Positions 1-8,430 of a DNA stretch of 64,000 nt are shown piece by piece. A program made the position numbers and the translations under genes. The DNA is from Candidatus Binatia bacterium (GTDB taxonomy: Bacteria > Desulfobacterota > Binatia > UBA9968): assembly GCA_036504975.1 (NCBI GenBank), contig DASXUF010000012.1, forward strand, positions 16,894 through 80,893. The letters run 5' to 3'. The notes beneath the pieces are model-generated. The model was given only the letters and a program-made list of their open reading frames with translations, was not told the DNA's origin and ran no database searches. Each line of letters starts with the position of its first letter. The first letter of the stretch is position 1.

Positions 1-710
1 TCGAAGCTTACGTCTGCCGGAAGAGCGGTCTCAAGGCCGCGCCGGTCTCGAATCAGATCATCCAGCGCGACCGCCACGCGGTTTTCTTCGCCACATTGGC
101 CGTCATCGCCGGCTCCCTCGAAAAATTCGCCGTCGAAATTCGCCACCTGCAGCGGACCGAGGTCCAAGAGGCGGAGGAGCCATTCACGGCCGGGCAAAAA
201 GGCTCGTCGGCCATGCCGCACAAGAGAAACCCGGTGCTGTCGGAAAATATTTCCGGCCTTGCACGGCTCATGCGCTCCTACGCCATGGCCGCGCTCGAAG
301 ACATAGCGCTGTGGCACGAGCGCGACATCAGCCATTCCTCGGTCGAGCGCGTGATCGCGCCCGACGCCACGATCCTGCTCGACTACATGCTCGGCCGGAT
401 CGCCTACGTGCTCGGCGATCTCGCCGTCTATCCGGAAAACATGAGGCGCAACCTCCAGAAGAGCGGCGGCGCGATTTTTTCCGAGCGGGTCTTGCTTCGA
501 TTGGTCGATAAAGGCATCGCGCGCGACCGGGCCTACCGCATGGTCCAGCGCCACGCGCTCAAAGTCGGCAAAGAGGGCGGCGATCTGAAGCGTGAGTTAA
601 TGGGCGATCCGGAGATCCGGCGCTATCTCTCCGCCCGCGAGATCGAGGACAGCCTGGACTTGAAGCACTATCTCAAGAACGTCGATACGATCTTCAAACG
701 GGTGTTTTAA
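1..710 (+). CDS. purB: adenylosuccinate lyase, C-terminal part (5' end outside window)
   Basis: PurB cleaves SAICAR to AICAR and adenylosuccinate to AMP, so it acts twice in purine synthesis. The frame is open from the window edge (first full codon at 3) to a TAA at 708-710, giving about 235 residues. The fumarate-lyase superfamily signature GSSAMPHKRNP lies about 67 residues into the fragment; its serine pair sits on the flexible catalytic loop. VSNQIIQRDRHA upstream is also typical of PurB. Only the C-terminal half is present, because of the window boundary and not because of a mutation. purS follows 6 bases downstream, so this is one transcription unit with the next four genes. No purC lies between purB and purS, a position it often takes in related clusters. 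Confidence 0.95.
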   Translation, partial: EAYVCRKSGLKAAPVSNQIIQRDRHAVFFATLAVIAGSLEKFAVEIRHLQRTEVQEAEEPFTAGQKGSSAMPHKRNPVLSENISGLARLMRSYAMAALEDIALWHERDISHSSVERVIAPDATILLDYMLGRIAYVLGDLAVYPENMRRNLQKSGGAIFSERVLLRLVDKGIARDRAYRMVQRHALKVGKEGGDLKRELMGDPEIRRYLSAREIEDSLDLKHYLKNVDTIFKRVF

Positions 711-716
711 CCGATC

Positions 717-959
717 ATGCGTGTTAAAATTTTTATCTCGTTCAAGGACGGCGTGCTGGACCCGCAGGGCAAGGCGGTCGAAAGATCGCTGCACACGCTC
801 GGCTACGGCGAGGTCCGGGACGTGAGGATGGGAAAATATCTCGAGATCGAGCTGGAGGCCGCTGCGCGCGAGACGGCGGAGGCGCGCGTGCGCGAGATGT
901 GCGACAAGCTGCTCGCCAATCCCGTGATCGAGGATTATAGATTCGAAATTCAGGAGTAA
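717..959 (+). CDS. purS: phosphoribosylformylglycinamidine synthase subunit PurS
   Basis: PurS is the small structural subunit of the three-part FGAM synthase (PurS, PurQ, PurL). It bridges the glutaminase and synthetase subunits and helps channel ammonia. The 80-residue length is the family norm. The start [20 protein letters not shown] matches the family, including the conserved DPQGKAV stretch. ATG at 717 is 6 bases after the purB stop, and purQ begins 4 bases after this stop. Such spacing implies tight co-expression. Identification rests on sequence and on position between purB and purQ. Confidence 0.95.
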   Translation: MRVKIFISFKDGVLDPQGKAVERSLHTLGYGEVRDVRMGKYLEIELEAAARETAEARVREMCDKLLANPVIEDYRFEIQE

Positions 960-963
960 TGCT

Positions 964-1680
964 ATGCGCTGGGGAGTGATCGTGTTTCCCGGATCGTGCG
1001 ACGACCACGACGTCTACGACTGCCTGAAGCGCGTGCTCAAGCAAAAGGTCGAGTTTCTCTGGCACAAGGACCGTCTCAACCGCAACATCGACTGCGTCGT
1101 GTTGCCGGGCGGGTTTTCCTACGGCGATTATCTCCGCTGCGGCGCGATGGGCCGCTTCTCGCCGATCATGCGGGACGTGATCGAGTTCGCCGGCCGCGGC
1201 GGACTCGTGCTCGGCATCTGTAACGGCTTTCAAACCCTCTGCGAGGCCGGCCTCCTTCCCGGAGCGCTCGTGCGCAACGCGTCGCTCCAATTTGTCTGCC
1301 GGCCGGTTTATCTCCGCGTCGAAGAGACCGACACGCCGTTTACCTCGGCGGCGAAAAAAGGACAGCTCTTGAAGCTTCCCGTGAAGCACGGCGAGGGCTG
1401 CTACTACGCGGACGATGTCACGCTCAAGCGCCTCAATAAAAACCGCCAGGTCCTGGTTCGTTACGTGGATGCCAAAGGCCGGCCGACGCCCGCCGCGAAC
1501 CCCAACGGATCCATCGATAATATTGCCGGCGTCTGCAACGAGGGACGAAACGTATTCGGACTGATGCCGCATCCGGAGGACGCGAGCGAGAAAATCCTCG
1601 GCAGCGAGGATGGACTCAAAATCTTTTCTTCGATCGCCGCCGCGGGCGGCAAGCGCGAGAAGAAGGCATGGGCCGGGTAG
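964..1680 (+). CDS. purQ: phosphoribosylformylglycinamidine synthase, glutaminase subunit PurQ
   Basis: PurQ is a class I glutamine amidotransferase that releases ammonia from glutamine for FGAM synthesis. The nucleophile is Cys86 in LGICNGFQ, and the rest of the triad is His203 and Glu205 in MPHPED. At 238 residues it is the size of the separate PurQ found in bacteria with small PurL. The gene overlaps purL by 13 bases, which suggests translational coupling of two subunits that must assemble. No defects are visible. Confidence 0.96.
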   Translation: MRWGVIVFPGSCDDHDVYDCLKRVLKQKVEFLWHKDRLNRNIDCVVLPGGFSYGDYLRCGAMGRFSPIMRDVIEFAGRGGLVLGICNGFQTLCEAGLLPGALVRNASLQFVCRPVYLRVEETDTPFTSAAKKGQLLKLPVKHGEGCYYADDVTLKRLNKNRQVLVRYVDAKGRPTPAANPNGSIDNIAGVCNEGRNVFGLMPHPEDASEKILGSEDGLKIFSSIAAAGGKREKKAWAG

Positions 1681-3926
1681 CCGAAAAAGCTTTGTCCCAG
1701 ACCGCGCTCACTCCCGAGGTCATCGCCGCCCATGGTCTCACGGACGAGGAGTACCGGAAGATCGTCGATCTTCTCGGACGCGAGCCGAACTACACCGAGC
1801 TCGGCGTCTTCTCGGTCATGTGGTCGGAGCATTGCAGCTATAAAAGCTCCCGTCTGTTCCTCAAACGACTTCCCACCGAAGGCAAAGCCGTGATCCAGGG
1901 GCCGGGAGAGAACGCCGGCGTCGTCGACATCGGCAGCGGTCTTGCCGCGGTCTTCAAGATGGAGAGCCACAACCATCCGTCGTTCATCGAGCCGTACCAG
2001 GGCGCGGCGACCGGCGTCGGCGGCATCCTGCGCGACGTCTTCACGATGGGGGCGCGGCCCGTCGCTTCTCTCAACTCGCTCCGCTTCGGCAGCTTCGATC
2101 ATCCGCGCACGCGCTATCTCCTCGGCGGCGTCGTCGCGGGCATCGGCGGCTACGGCAACTGCATCGGCGTGCCGACCGTCGGCGGCGAAGTTTTCTTCGA
2201 CGAATCCTACAACGCCAACATTCTGGTCAACGCCTTCACGCTCGGCATCGCCAAGAAGCAGCGCATCTTCAAGGGCCGTGCGACCGGAGTCGGCAACCCG
2301 GTGATCTACGTCGGCGCCAAAACCGGACGCGACGGCATTCACGGGGCGACGATGGCGTCCGAATCGTTCTCGGACGAGTCCGAGAAAAAAAGGCCGACGG
2401 TCCAGGTCGGCGATCCGTTTACGGAGAAGCTCCTGCTGGAAGCCTGCCTGGAGCTGATGAAAGGCGATCTGGGTGATCTCATTGTGGGCATTCAGGACAT
2501 GGGCGCCGCCGGCCTCACCAGCTCGTCGGTGGAGATGGCGGACCGGGCCGGGACCGGCGTCGAACTCGAGCTGTCGCGCGTGCCGCTGAGAGAAACCGGC
2601 ATGAGCCCTTACGAGATCCTGCTCTCGGAATCCCAAGAACGGATGCTCCTGGTGGCGAAAAAAGGCCGCGAGGCGGAGGTCAAGAAAATTTTTCAACGCT
2701 GGGACCTGGACGCGGTCGTGATCGGCAAGGTGACGAAGGACCGGACCTTCCGCGCCCTCTTCAACGGCGTCGAGGTCGCGCGGATTCCGGTAGCGGCGCT
2801 GACGTCCGCAGCGCCGGTTTACCAGCGACCGGCGGAGCGCCCGGTGGCTCTCGACGAGATTCAAAGGCTCAACCTAGACGAGATTCCGGCGCCGGCGAAT
2901 CTGGAGACGGCGCTGAAGCTCTTGCTCGATTCGCCCAACATCGCGTCGAAGGAATGGGTTTACCGGCAGTACGACCACCTGGTGCGGAGCAACACGGTCG
3001 TCGGGCCTTCGGCCGACGCGGCGGTGATCCGGATCAAAGGCGTGAAGCAGGGGTTGGCCCTCACCGTGGACGGCAACGGGCGCTATTGCTTCCTCGATCC
3101 CTACGTCGGCGGAATTCTTGCCGTGTCGGAAGCGGCGCGCAATCTCGCCGCGGTCGGCGCGCGCCCGATCGGCTTGAGCGACTGCCTCAACTTCGGCAGC
3201 CCGGAGCGGCCGGAGGTGATGTGGCAGTTTTCCCAGGTCATCGAGGGCATGCGCGCCGCCTGCGCCGCCCTCGGAGTGCCGGTTGTGAGCGGCAACGTGA
3301 GCTTCTATAATGAAACCGATGGAGTGCCGATTTACCCCACGCCGACGATCGCGATGGTCGGTCTCCTGCCCAGGGTCGAGCGGCACGTCACGCCCTGGTT
3401 CAAGACGGTAGGGGACGTTATCGTGCTTCTCGGCCGGACGCGCGAGGAGCTCGGCGGCAGCGAGTATCTGAAGATCGTTCACGGGTTGGTCAAAGGGACG
3501 CCGCCGTGGATCGATTTGCGGCTGGAGCGGGCCGTGCAGCAGGCGTGCATCAACGCGATCGAGAAGGGGATCGTTCGCTCCGCGCACGACGTTTCCGACG
3601 GCGGCCTGGCGGTCGCGCTCGCGGAATGCTCGATCTCCGGGCCGGACAAGCCGCTCGGCGCGCGGATCGAGCTGCGCGAGATGATGCGGGGGGACGCGTT
3701 GCTCTTCGGCGAGTCTCAGTCGCGCATCGTCGTTTCGGTCCGGGAAAAAGATCTGGCGCGGCTCCGGCAAATCGCCGCCGAGGAGGGAGCGCCGATGCAG
3801 GTGCTCGGCGAGGTCGGAGGGTCGAGGCTGTCGATTCAGTCGCTCGTGCAGTTGCCGGTAGAAGAGATGCGGTCTATATGGGTGCACAGCCTGGAGCGGC
3901 GGCTGAAGGGAAAGGATGAAGGATGA
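1668..3926 (+). CDS. purL: phosphoribosylformylglycinamidine synthase, synthetase subunit (small PurL)
   Basis: PurL uses ATP and ammonia to convert FGAR to FGAM, the fourth step of purine synthesis. The 752 residues fit the small, PurS/PurQ-dependent form, not the ~1300-residue fused enzyme. The family signature [13 protein letters not shown] is at residues 49-61 (His55), and [12 protein letters not shown] follows at about residue 93. Two repeated AIRS-like halves are recognisable. The ATG at 1668 lies inside purQ. The last codons (KGKDEG) are read from a GGATGAAGGATGAGGATG word repeat, so the extreme C-terminus looks acquired from the intergenic element and not conserved. Confidence 0.96.
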   Translation: MGRVAEKALSQTALTPEVIAAHGLTDEEYRKIVDLLGREPNYTELGVFSVMWSEHCSYKSSRLFLKRLPTEGKAVIQGPGENAGVVDIGSGLAAVFKMESHNHPSFIEPYQGAATGVGGILRDVFTMGARPVASLNSLRFGSFDHPRTRYLLGGVVAGIGGYGNCIGVPTVGGEVFFDESYNANILVNAFTLGIAKKQRIFKGRATGVGNPVIYVGAKTGRDGIHGATMASESFSDESEKKRPTVQVGDPFTEKLLLEACLELMKGDLGDLIVGIQDMGAAGLTSSSVEMADRAGTGVELELSRVPLRETGMSPYEILLSESQERMLLVAKKGREAEVKKIFQRWDLDAVVIGKVTKDRTFRALFNGVEVARIPVAALTSAAPVYQRPAERPVALDEIQRLNLDEIPAPANLETALKLLLDSPNIASKEWVYRQYDHLVRSNTVVGPSADAAVIRIKGVKQGLALTVDGNGRYCFLDPYVGGILAVSEAARNLAAVGARPIGLSDCLNFGSPERPEVMWQFSQVIEGMRAACAALGVPVVSGNVSFYNETDGVPIYPTPTIAMVGLLPRVERHVTPWFKTVGDVIVLLGRTREELGGSEYLKIVHGLVKGTPPWIDLRLERAVQQACINAIEKGIVRSAHDVSDGGLAVALAECSISGPDKPLGARIELREMMRGDALLFGESQSRIVVSVREKDLARLRQIAAEEGAPMQVLGEVGGSRLSIQSLVQLPVEEMRSIWVHSLERRLKGKDEG

Positions 3927-3935
3927 GGATGAAAT
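3909..3935. repeat. GGATGA-word repeat at the purL/purF junction
   Basis: The stretch AAAGGATGAAGGATGAGGAT consists of repeated GGATGA/GGATGAA words and overlaps the purL stop codon. The same words occur at 21141-21180, 30543-30617, 51203-51247 and 53157-53235. Here only one arm is present; there is no clear complementary CTTCATCC arm before purF. Confidence 0.6.
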
Positions 3936-3969
3936 CAAAGTGGGGATAAGGTAAAGAGGTAAGGGATCA

Positions 3970-5400
3970 ATGTTCGATAAGTTCCACGAAGAATGCGCGG
4001 TGATGGGCGTCTACGGCCATCCCGAGGCGGCCAACCTGGTCTATCTCGGCCTCTACGCGCTGCAGCACCGCGGCCAGGAATCTTCCGGCATCGTCTCGTC
4101 CGACGGCAAGATCCTGATCTCGCACCGGCAGATGGGACTGGTCGCGGACATTTACAAAGAAGACGTGATGCGGCGGCTCGAAGGGCCGAGCGCGATCGGC
4201 CACAATCGCTACTCCACCACCGGGCAGAGCCACCTGCGCAACGCGCAGCCGTTCGTTGTCGAATACTCCCAGGGCCCGATCGCCATCTCGCATAACGGCA
4301 ATCTCGTCAACGCGCACGTGCTCCGCGAGGAGCTGGAAATCTCCGGCTCGATCTTCCAGTCCACCTCAGACACCGAGGTGATCATCCATCTGATCGCGAC
4401 CTCCAAAGAACAGAGCCTGATGAGCCGCATCGTCGAGGCGCTCAGCCGCGTCCGCGGCGCGTACTCACTGCTCTTTCTCACGCCGGAGCGGATGATCGCC
4501 GCGCGCGATCCGAGCGGGTTCCGCCCGCTCGTCCTCGGCAAGCTCAAGTCGTCGACGCCGCGCGGCGGCTTTGTCGTCGCCTCGGAGACCTGCGCGTTGG
4601 ACCTGATCGAGGCCGACTATCTGAGGGAAGTCGAGCCGGGCGAGATCATCACCTTCGGCGCGCGCGGGATGGAGTCGCTGAAGCCGTTTCCGCCCTCGCC
4701 GCACGCGAAATGCATCTTTGAATACATTTATTTCTCGCGGCCCGACAGCAATCTCTACGGCCGCAACGTCTATCAGGTGAGAAAAGAGCTGGGGCGCCAG
4801 CTTGCGCGCGAGAGCGCGATCGAGGCCGACCTCGTAACGCCGGTGCCGGACTCGGGCGTGCCGGCGGCGATCGGCTTCGCCGAGGAGTCGGGCATCCCGC
4901 TGGAGTTCGGGCTGATCCGCAACCATTACGTGGGCCGGACCTTCATCGAGCCACAGCAGTCGATCCGCCACTTCGGCGTCAAGATCAAGCTCAACGCCCA
5001 GCGCGAGGTGCTGCAAGGAAAGCGGGTCGTCGTGGTGGACGATTCGATCGTGCGCGGCACGACGAGCCGGAAGATCATTCGCATGCTGCGCGACGCCGGC
5101 GCCAAGGAAGTGCACATGCGTATCAGCTCGCCGCCGACGATCAGCCCCTGCTACTACGGGATCGACACGCCGACGCGCGCCGAGCTGATCGCCTCCACGA
5201 ATTCCACCGAGGAGATCCGCAAGTTCATCGAAGCAGACACCCTCGCTTATCTCAGCCGCGACGGGATGTATACGTTTCTGAAGAACGGCGAGAAGCAAGG
5301 CTTCTGCGACGCCTGCTTCAGCGGCGATTATCCGGTCCACTTCGACGACGAGGGCCACACCCGCCAGCTGCACCTCTTCGACGCTCTCCAGCAGCGATAG
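3970..5400 (+). CDS. purF: amidophosphoribosyltransferase (Fe-S, propeptide type)
   Basis: PurF catalyses the committed step of purine synthesis, PRPP plus glutamine to phosphoribosylamine. It is 476 residues. Cys9 in [13 protein letters not shown] is the expected N-terminal nucleophile after removal of a short propeptide, as in the Bacillus-type enzyme. The PRPP-binding loop [14 protein letters not shown] is at residues 353-366. Four cysteines at 248, 394, 446 and 449 match the [4Fe-4S] ligands of Bacillus-type PurF, so an oxygen-sensitive cluster is likely. The gene is 43 bases after purL and appears to end the operon, since the next ~490 bases have no gene on this strand. Confidence 0.96.
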   Translation: MFDKFHEECAVMGVYGHPEAANLVYLGLYALQHRGQESSGIVSSDGKILISHRQMGLVADIYKEDVMRRLEGPSAIGHNRYSTTGQSHLRNAQPFVVEYSQGPIAISHNGNLVNAHVLREELEISGSIFQSTSDTEVIIHLIATSKEQSLMSRIVEALSRVRGAYSLLFLTPERMIAARDPSGFRPLVLGKLKSSTPRGGFVVASETCALDLIEADYLREVEPGEIITFGARGMESLKPFPPSPHAKCIFEYIYFSRPDSNLYGRNVYQVRKELGRQLARESAIEADLVTPVPDSGVPAAIGFAEESGIPLEFGLIRNHYVGRTFIEPQQSIRHFGVKIKLNAQREVLQGKRVVVVDDSIVRGTTSRKIIRMLRDAGAKEVHMRISSPPTISPCYYGIDTPTRAELIASTNSTEEIRKFIEADTLAYLSRDGMYTFLKNGEKQGFCDACFSGDYPVHFDDEGHTRQLHLFDALQQR

Positions 5401-5428
5401 GAGGACGGCCATAAAGACCCAACTCCTT

Positions 5429-5529
5429 CGTTGTGCTCGGCCCGCTTCGCGTCAACGTACTAAAAGAGTACGCCTCCGCTCGCGGACCTTCGCACGCCTC
5501 GGATTTGGGCCTTTCTGACCGTCCTCAAA
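5429..5529. repeat. dispersed structured repeat, copy 1 (CGTACT-AGTACG hairpin)
   Basis: A ~100-base element in the gene-free stretch after purF. Its centre is a perfect 6-bp hairpin, CGTACT-AAAAG-AGTACG, at 5456-5472. It aligns nearly end to end with a second copy at 5584-5686. Shared landmarks are GTTG(T/C)GCTCG, ACGTACTA, GCTCGC and CTTTCTGACC or GTTTCTGACC. Short frames across it look like readings of the repeat and not genes. Confidence 0.7.
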
Positions 5530-5583
5530 CTTTTTGGAAGACTTCAAATCAGCTTCGAGAAACCCCCAGGCGGGCGTTAAGAT

Positions 5584-5686
5584 TGTTGCGCTCGATCGCG
5601 TCTCGCTCGACGTACTAGAAGAATGCGCCTGCGCTCGCCGATTCTTCGTGCGCCTCGTAGCTGGAGCGTTTCTGACCAGCTCTAGA
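5584..5686. repeat. dispersed structured repeat, copy 2
   Basis: This is the second tandem copy of the 5429-5529 element, offset by 155 bases. The hairpin arm is degraded here (CGTACT-AGAAG-AATGCG). Between the copies at 5553-5567 lies CTTCGAGAAACCCCC, which recurs exactly at 29121-29135 next to another partial copy. Together with the single-arm repeat at 5720-5746, the interval 5401-5892 holds only repeats and no gene I can support. Confidence 0.65.
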
Positions 5687-5719
5687 CGTTGGAGTGAAGA
5701 ACGCCTATATAGCCATAAC

Positions 5720-5746
5720 GTCATTCTGAGCGAAGCGAAGAATCTC
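5720..5746. repeat. single arm of a GTCATTCTGAGC palindromic repeat
   Basis: GTCATTCTGAGCGAAGCGAA followed by GAATCTC is one arm of the palindromic element seen in full at 8334-8419. Only one arm is present here. It lies between the tandem repeats and the SWIB gene. Confidence 0.6.
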
Positions 5747-5892
5747 TCCGCGTCGTTGACAAGTCCCCAGTGATTGACAAGCTGCACCTAGGAATGGCCG
5801 TTTGTAAGACCTGAATTAAGACAAAGAACGGCCATGACAAACGAGATGTCGTTTGCCCTGGCCGCTCTCAGAAAATTTGGGGAAGGGTTTTG

Positions 5893-6153
5893 CTACTTGA
5901 GATGACGACTGACCAGCTTGGTCATCTCAAACATCGTGACCTTTTTCTTGCCGCCGAAGACCGCTTTGAGGCTGTCGTCGGCGTTGATCATCGTCCGCTT
6001 CGTTTTGTCCTGGAGCCCTCTGCGCTTGATATACTGCCAGAGCTTCTTGGTGACCTCGGTGCGCGGAAGAGCCTTGCTCCCCACAACCTCTGCCAAAGCC
6101 GCGGACGGTTGCATCGGTTTCATGAATGCAGCATTCGGTTTGCGTTTCGCCAT
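5893..6153 (-). CDS. SWIB/MDM2-domain protein
   Basis: An 86-residue basic protein starting MAKRKPNAAFMKPMQPS, with a SWIB domain from about residue 25 to the end (LAEVVGSKALPRTEVTKKLW, then YIKRRGLQD, then a KVTMFEMTKLVSRHL tail). SWIB domains are known from eukaryotic chromatin remodellers and as small stand-alone proteins in Chlamydiae and several other bacteria, where a chromatin or topoisomerase link has been suggested. The start at 6153 is chosen because AAGGAGG lies 7-13 bases upstream. A longer frame runs back into hyuB and is rejected. The gene sits 34 bases after the hyuB stop on the same strand. Its role here is unknown. Confidence 0.85.
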   Translation of the reverse strand: MAKRKPNAAFMKPMQPSAALAEVVGSKALPRTEVTKKLWQYIKRRGLQDKTKRTMINADDSLKAVFGGKKKVTMFEMTKLVSRHLK

Positions 6154-6187
6154 TTTCTCCTCCTTGGAGTTATTTACTAGTTGGAGT

Positions 6188-7951
6188 TTATAGCAAAGGA
6201 AAGTTTTGTTTACCAGCTTTTTTTTCATTTTTTCGTAGGGCGCGGGTCGCATCCCTGTCCACCGTCCAATCGCCGTTTTCCACCCCGAGCGCCACCCTAT
6301 AATCCGCCCACGCGCTGGCGGCGGTGACGTAGCCCTGGCGGACGTCCTCGAGAACCTTTTCCGCCGGCCGCTCCAGAGCATCGGCCATGCCGCCGCCTCC
6401 GGGGCGATCCAGGCGCAGGAGGTCACCCTTGCGGAGAATGTAATCGCCGAAGCGGGAGGGGAGCCGTTTTTCGTCTTTCGTGCCGGGATTGACGATGCAC
6501 GCTCCTTTTATTCCCGGTTTTCCTCCCTCGGCGCCCTGGGGCGCGATCAAGTGTTTGTCCGTGCGCATGGAGAAACGGACTTCATCCTGGAGGATGCGGC
6601 ATTCGCGGACGAAGCCGAGCCCGCCGCGGAACTTGCCCGCGCCGCCGGAATCGGCGATCAGCTCGAAGCGCTCGACCCGGGTGGGAAACTCCGACTCGAT
6701 GATCTCCACCGGCGCGGTGCGGCAGTTGCTCAAGTGAAAAGCCATTGCCGAGACGCCGTCTTGGCCGGATCTCGCGCCGGTGCCGCCGCTGAATATCTCG
6801 TAGTGGACGTAGTCTCTCCCGCCGCCGCTTCGTCCTCCCAGCACCATGGCCGCGCTGCCGGAGCTACCGGCGACTCTCTTCTCCGGCGCGAAACGGGCCA
6901 GCGCTCTGAAGAGCGCTTCCACCACGGCCAGCGCCGTCGGCATATACGTGTTGACTGCGCCCGGAAAGCGCGGATGGAGCACGCTGCCTTCGCGGAATGT
7001 TGTCCGGCTCACCGCGGCGAGACCCTGATTGATCGGCAAGCATGGATCGACCAGAGAGATGAGGCAGTAAGAGCAACAGGCCCGTACCAGCGACGGCCGG
7101 ATATTCGCCGGGCCGTGCGTCTGATCGCTCGACCCGCTGAAATCGAAATCGATTCGATCGCCCCGCTTTTCCACTTTCACGTGAATTCGGATGGGACGAT
7201 CGAGATCGATGCCGTCATGATCCACGAAGCTCTCTCCCTCAGACGCGCCGTCCGGCCACGAGGCGATCGCTTGCCTGACCCGCGCTTCCGTATAGGAAGA
7301 GAGCAGCGTCGTCGCCGTGAGAATAATTTCTTTGCCGTAGCGGTTCATCAACTCCGCGAGCCTTTTTTCGCCGAGACGGTCCGCGCCGACCTGCCCGCGA
7401 ATATCGCCGATCACAAGCTCGGGCGTGCGGCTGTTGGCGCTGATGAGAGCCTCGATCTCTCTCACGGTTTGATGTCGCGCGGCGAATTTCACCGGCGGCA
7501 GGTGCAGACCTTCCTGAAAAATTTCCCGTGCCTGGCCCGAGCCGCTTCCGGGCACCATGCCGCCGATATCGCTCTTGTGCGCCATGTTGGCGGCAAAGCC
7601 GACCCAGTCATCGTGAAAAAAGATGGGCGTCAGGACCGCCATGTCCGGCGCGTGCGGGCTCCCGCCCAGATACGGATGGTTCATGATGAACGCATCGCCG
7701 TCGTGAAGCTCAGAGCGCTTGAAGTGTGTGAGCAGTCCTTCGGCGCAGGCGGGAAACGCGCCCATATGAAGCGGCAGTACGACGTGCTGGGCGATCACCT
7801 CGCCGCGGCAGTTTAGAATCGCGCAGCTTGCGTCCTGGGATTCGCGGATGATCGTGGAGAAGCCGGTGCGGAAGAGCGAGTTCTGCATCTCCTGGACGAT
7901 GCCGGCGAGACGCGCCTGAATGATCTGAAGGGTTATTGCATCAACCGTCAT
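6188..7951 (-). CDS. hydantoinase B/oxoprolinase family protein (HyuB-like), copy 1
   Basis: A 587-residue protein of the HyuB family. With a HyuA partner, the family performs ATP-dependent hydrolysis of cyclic amides such as N-methylhydantoin or 5-oxoproline; acetone carboxylase alpha subunits are also related. The conserved N-terminus DAITLQIIQARLAGIVQEMQ, the ASCAILN stretch and the MNHPYLGGSPHAPDM block are clear. The ATG at 7951 overlaps the stop of the upstream solute-binding-protein remnant (ATGA), showing the two were once co-translated. It is closely related to the second hyuB at 8431-10176. The substrate cannot be read from sequence. Confidence 0.9.
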   Translation of the reverse strand: MTVDAITLQIIQARLAGIVQEMQNSLFRTGFSTIIRESQDASCAILNCRGEVIAQHVVLPLHMGAFPACAEGLLTHFKRSELHDGDAFIMNHPYLGGSPHAPDMAVLTPIFFHDDWVGFAANMAHKSDIGGMVPGSGSGQAREIFQEGLHLPPVKFAARHQTVREIEALISANSRTPELVIGDIRGQVGADRLGEKRLAELMNRYGKEIILTATTLLSSYTEARVRQAIASWPDGASEGESFVDHDGIDLDRPIRIHVKVEKRGDRIDFDFSGSSDQTHGPANIRPSLVRACCSYCLISLVDPCLPINQGLAAVSRTTFREGSVLHPRFPGAVNTYMPTALAVVEALFRALARFAPEKRVAGSSGSAAMVLGGRSGGGRDYVHYEIFSGGTGARSGQDGVSAMAFHLSNCRTAPVEIIESEFPTRVERFELIADSGGAGKFRGGLGFVRECRILQDEVRFSMRTDKHLIAPQGAEGGKPGIKGACIVNPGTKDEKRLPSRFGDYILRKGDLLRLDRPGGGGMADALERPAEKVLEDVRQGYVTAASAWADYRVALGVENGDWTVDRDATRALRKNEKKAGKQNFPLL

Positions 7952-8325
7952 GCTGATGCACCGAGCGCTTGATAGTAGCGATCATCAATGTAGCGTCGCG
8001 CCGCCGGGAGCGGCAGCGAAATACGCCCGCTCTCTGCGAGCAGCTCAAGCACAGCGAGCACTCCGGTCTCCGTGGGCGCGAGGCTCGGCGGCGAGGATGG
8101 ATTCAGATAGAGATCGTAGGTCTGCTCCGCCTGAGCCGGCGGCGTTTCCGTTGCGCGACTCAAAATATCCACGGCTCTGGAGCGATCCGCCACGTTTGCA
8201 AGCCATTCCCACGCGTCCTTAAGCGCTCTAAGGAAGTTCACGAATCTTTCATTGACTGCGCCTGTTTTTCGGACGACGCAGACCGTGAACGGATATGCAG
8301 GCGCGGCTTCGGTTGAGGAGCCGAG
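7948..8325 (-). pseudogene. C-terminal remnant of an NMT1/SsuA-type solute-binding protein gene
   Basis: The frame reads AAPAYPFTVCVVRKTGAV, then NERFVNFLRALKDAWEWL, and ends RRYIDDRYYQALGASA. This is the C-terminal ~120 residues of ABC solute-binding proteins of the NMT1/THI5-like family. No signal peptide or N-terminal lobe exists: upstream the frame reaches a stop within a few codons, where the palindromic repeat at 8334-8419 begins. The 3' end is intact and overlaps hyuB by ATGA, so an operon of binding protein plus hydantoinase B probably existed. An independent ~97-residue protein from a GTG start is possible but lacks a ligand-binding fold. Confidence 0.75.
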
Positions 8326-8333
8326 TCATTTTT

Positions 8334-8419
8334 GTCATCCTGAGCGTCAGCGAAGGATCTCGACCGAAGTCCCATTCCTCATGCGAGATTCTTCGTCGCC
8401 TTCGGCTCCTCAGAATGAC
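8334..8419. repeat. palindromic repeat (GTCATCCTGAGC family), both arms
   Basis: Arm 1 (8334-8362) begins GTCATCCTGAGCGTCAGCG. Arm 2 (8384-8419) ends GGCTCCTCAGAATGAC and is its imperfect inverse complement, with CGAGATTCTTCG facing GGATCTCG. It sits exactly where the solute-binding-protein remnant loses homology and just before the hyuB copy 2 stop. A lone arm occurs at 5720-5746. Similar palindromes are scattered in many genomes; mobility is inferred. Confidence 0.75.
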
Positions 8420-8430
8420 ATAGGAGTCTT

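Noticed and set aside
742-2864. Long open frames on the minus strand opposite purS, purQ and purL
   Set aside because: They mirror the high third-position GC of the real genes, have Arg/Ala/Asp/His-rich shadow composition and match no family.
6154-6426. N-terminal extension of the SWIB protein into hyuB
   Set aside because: The residues are a shifted reading of the hyuB 3' end; the AAGGAGG site fixes the start at 6153.
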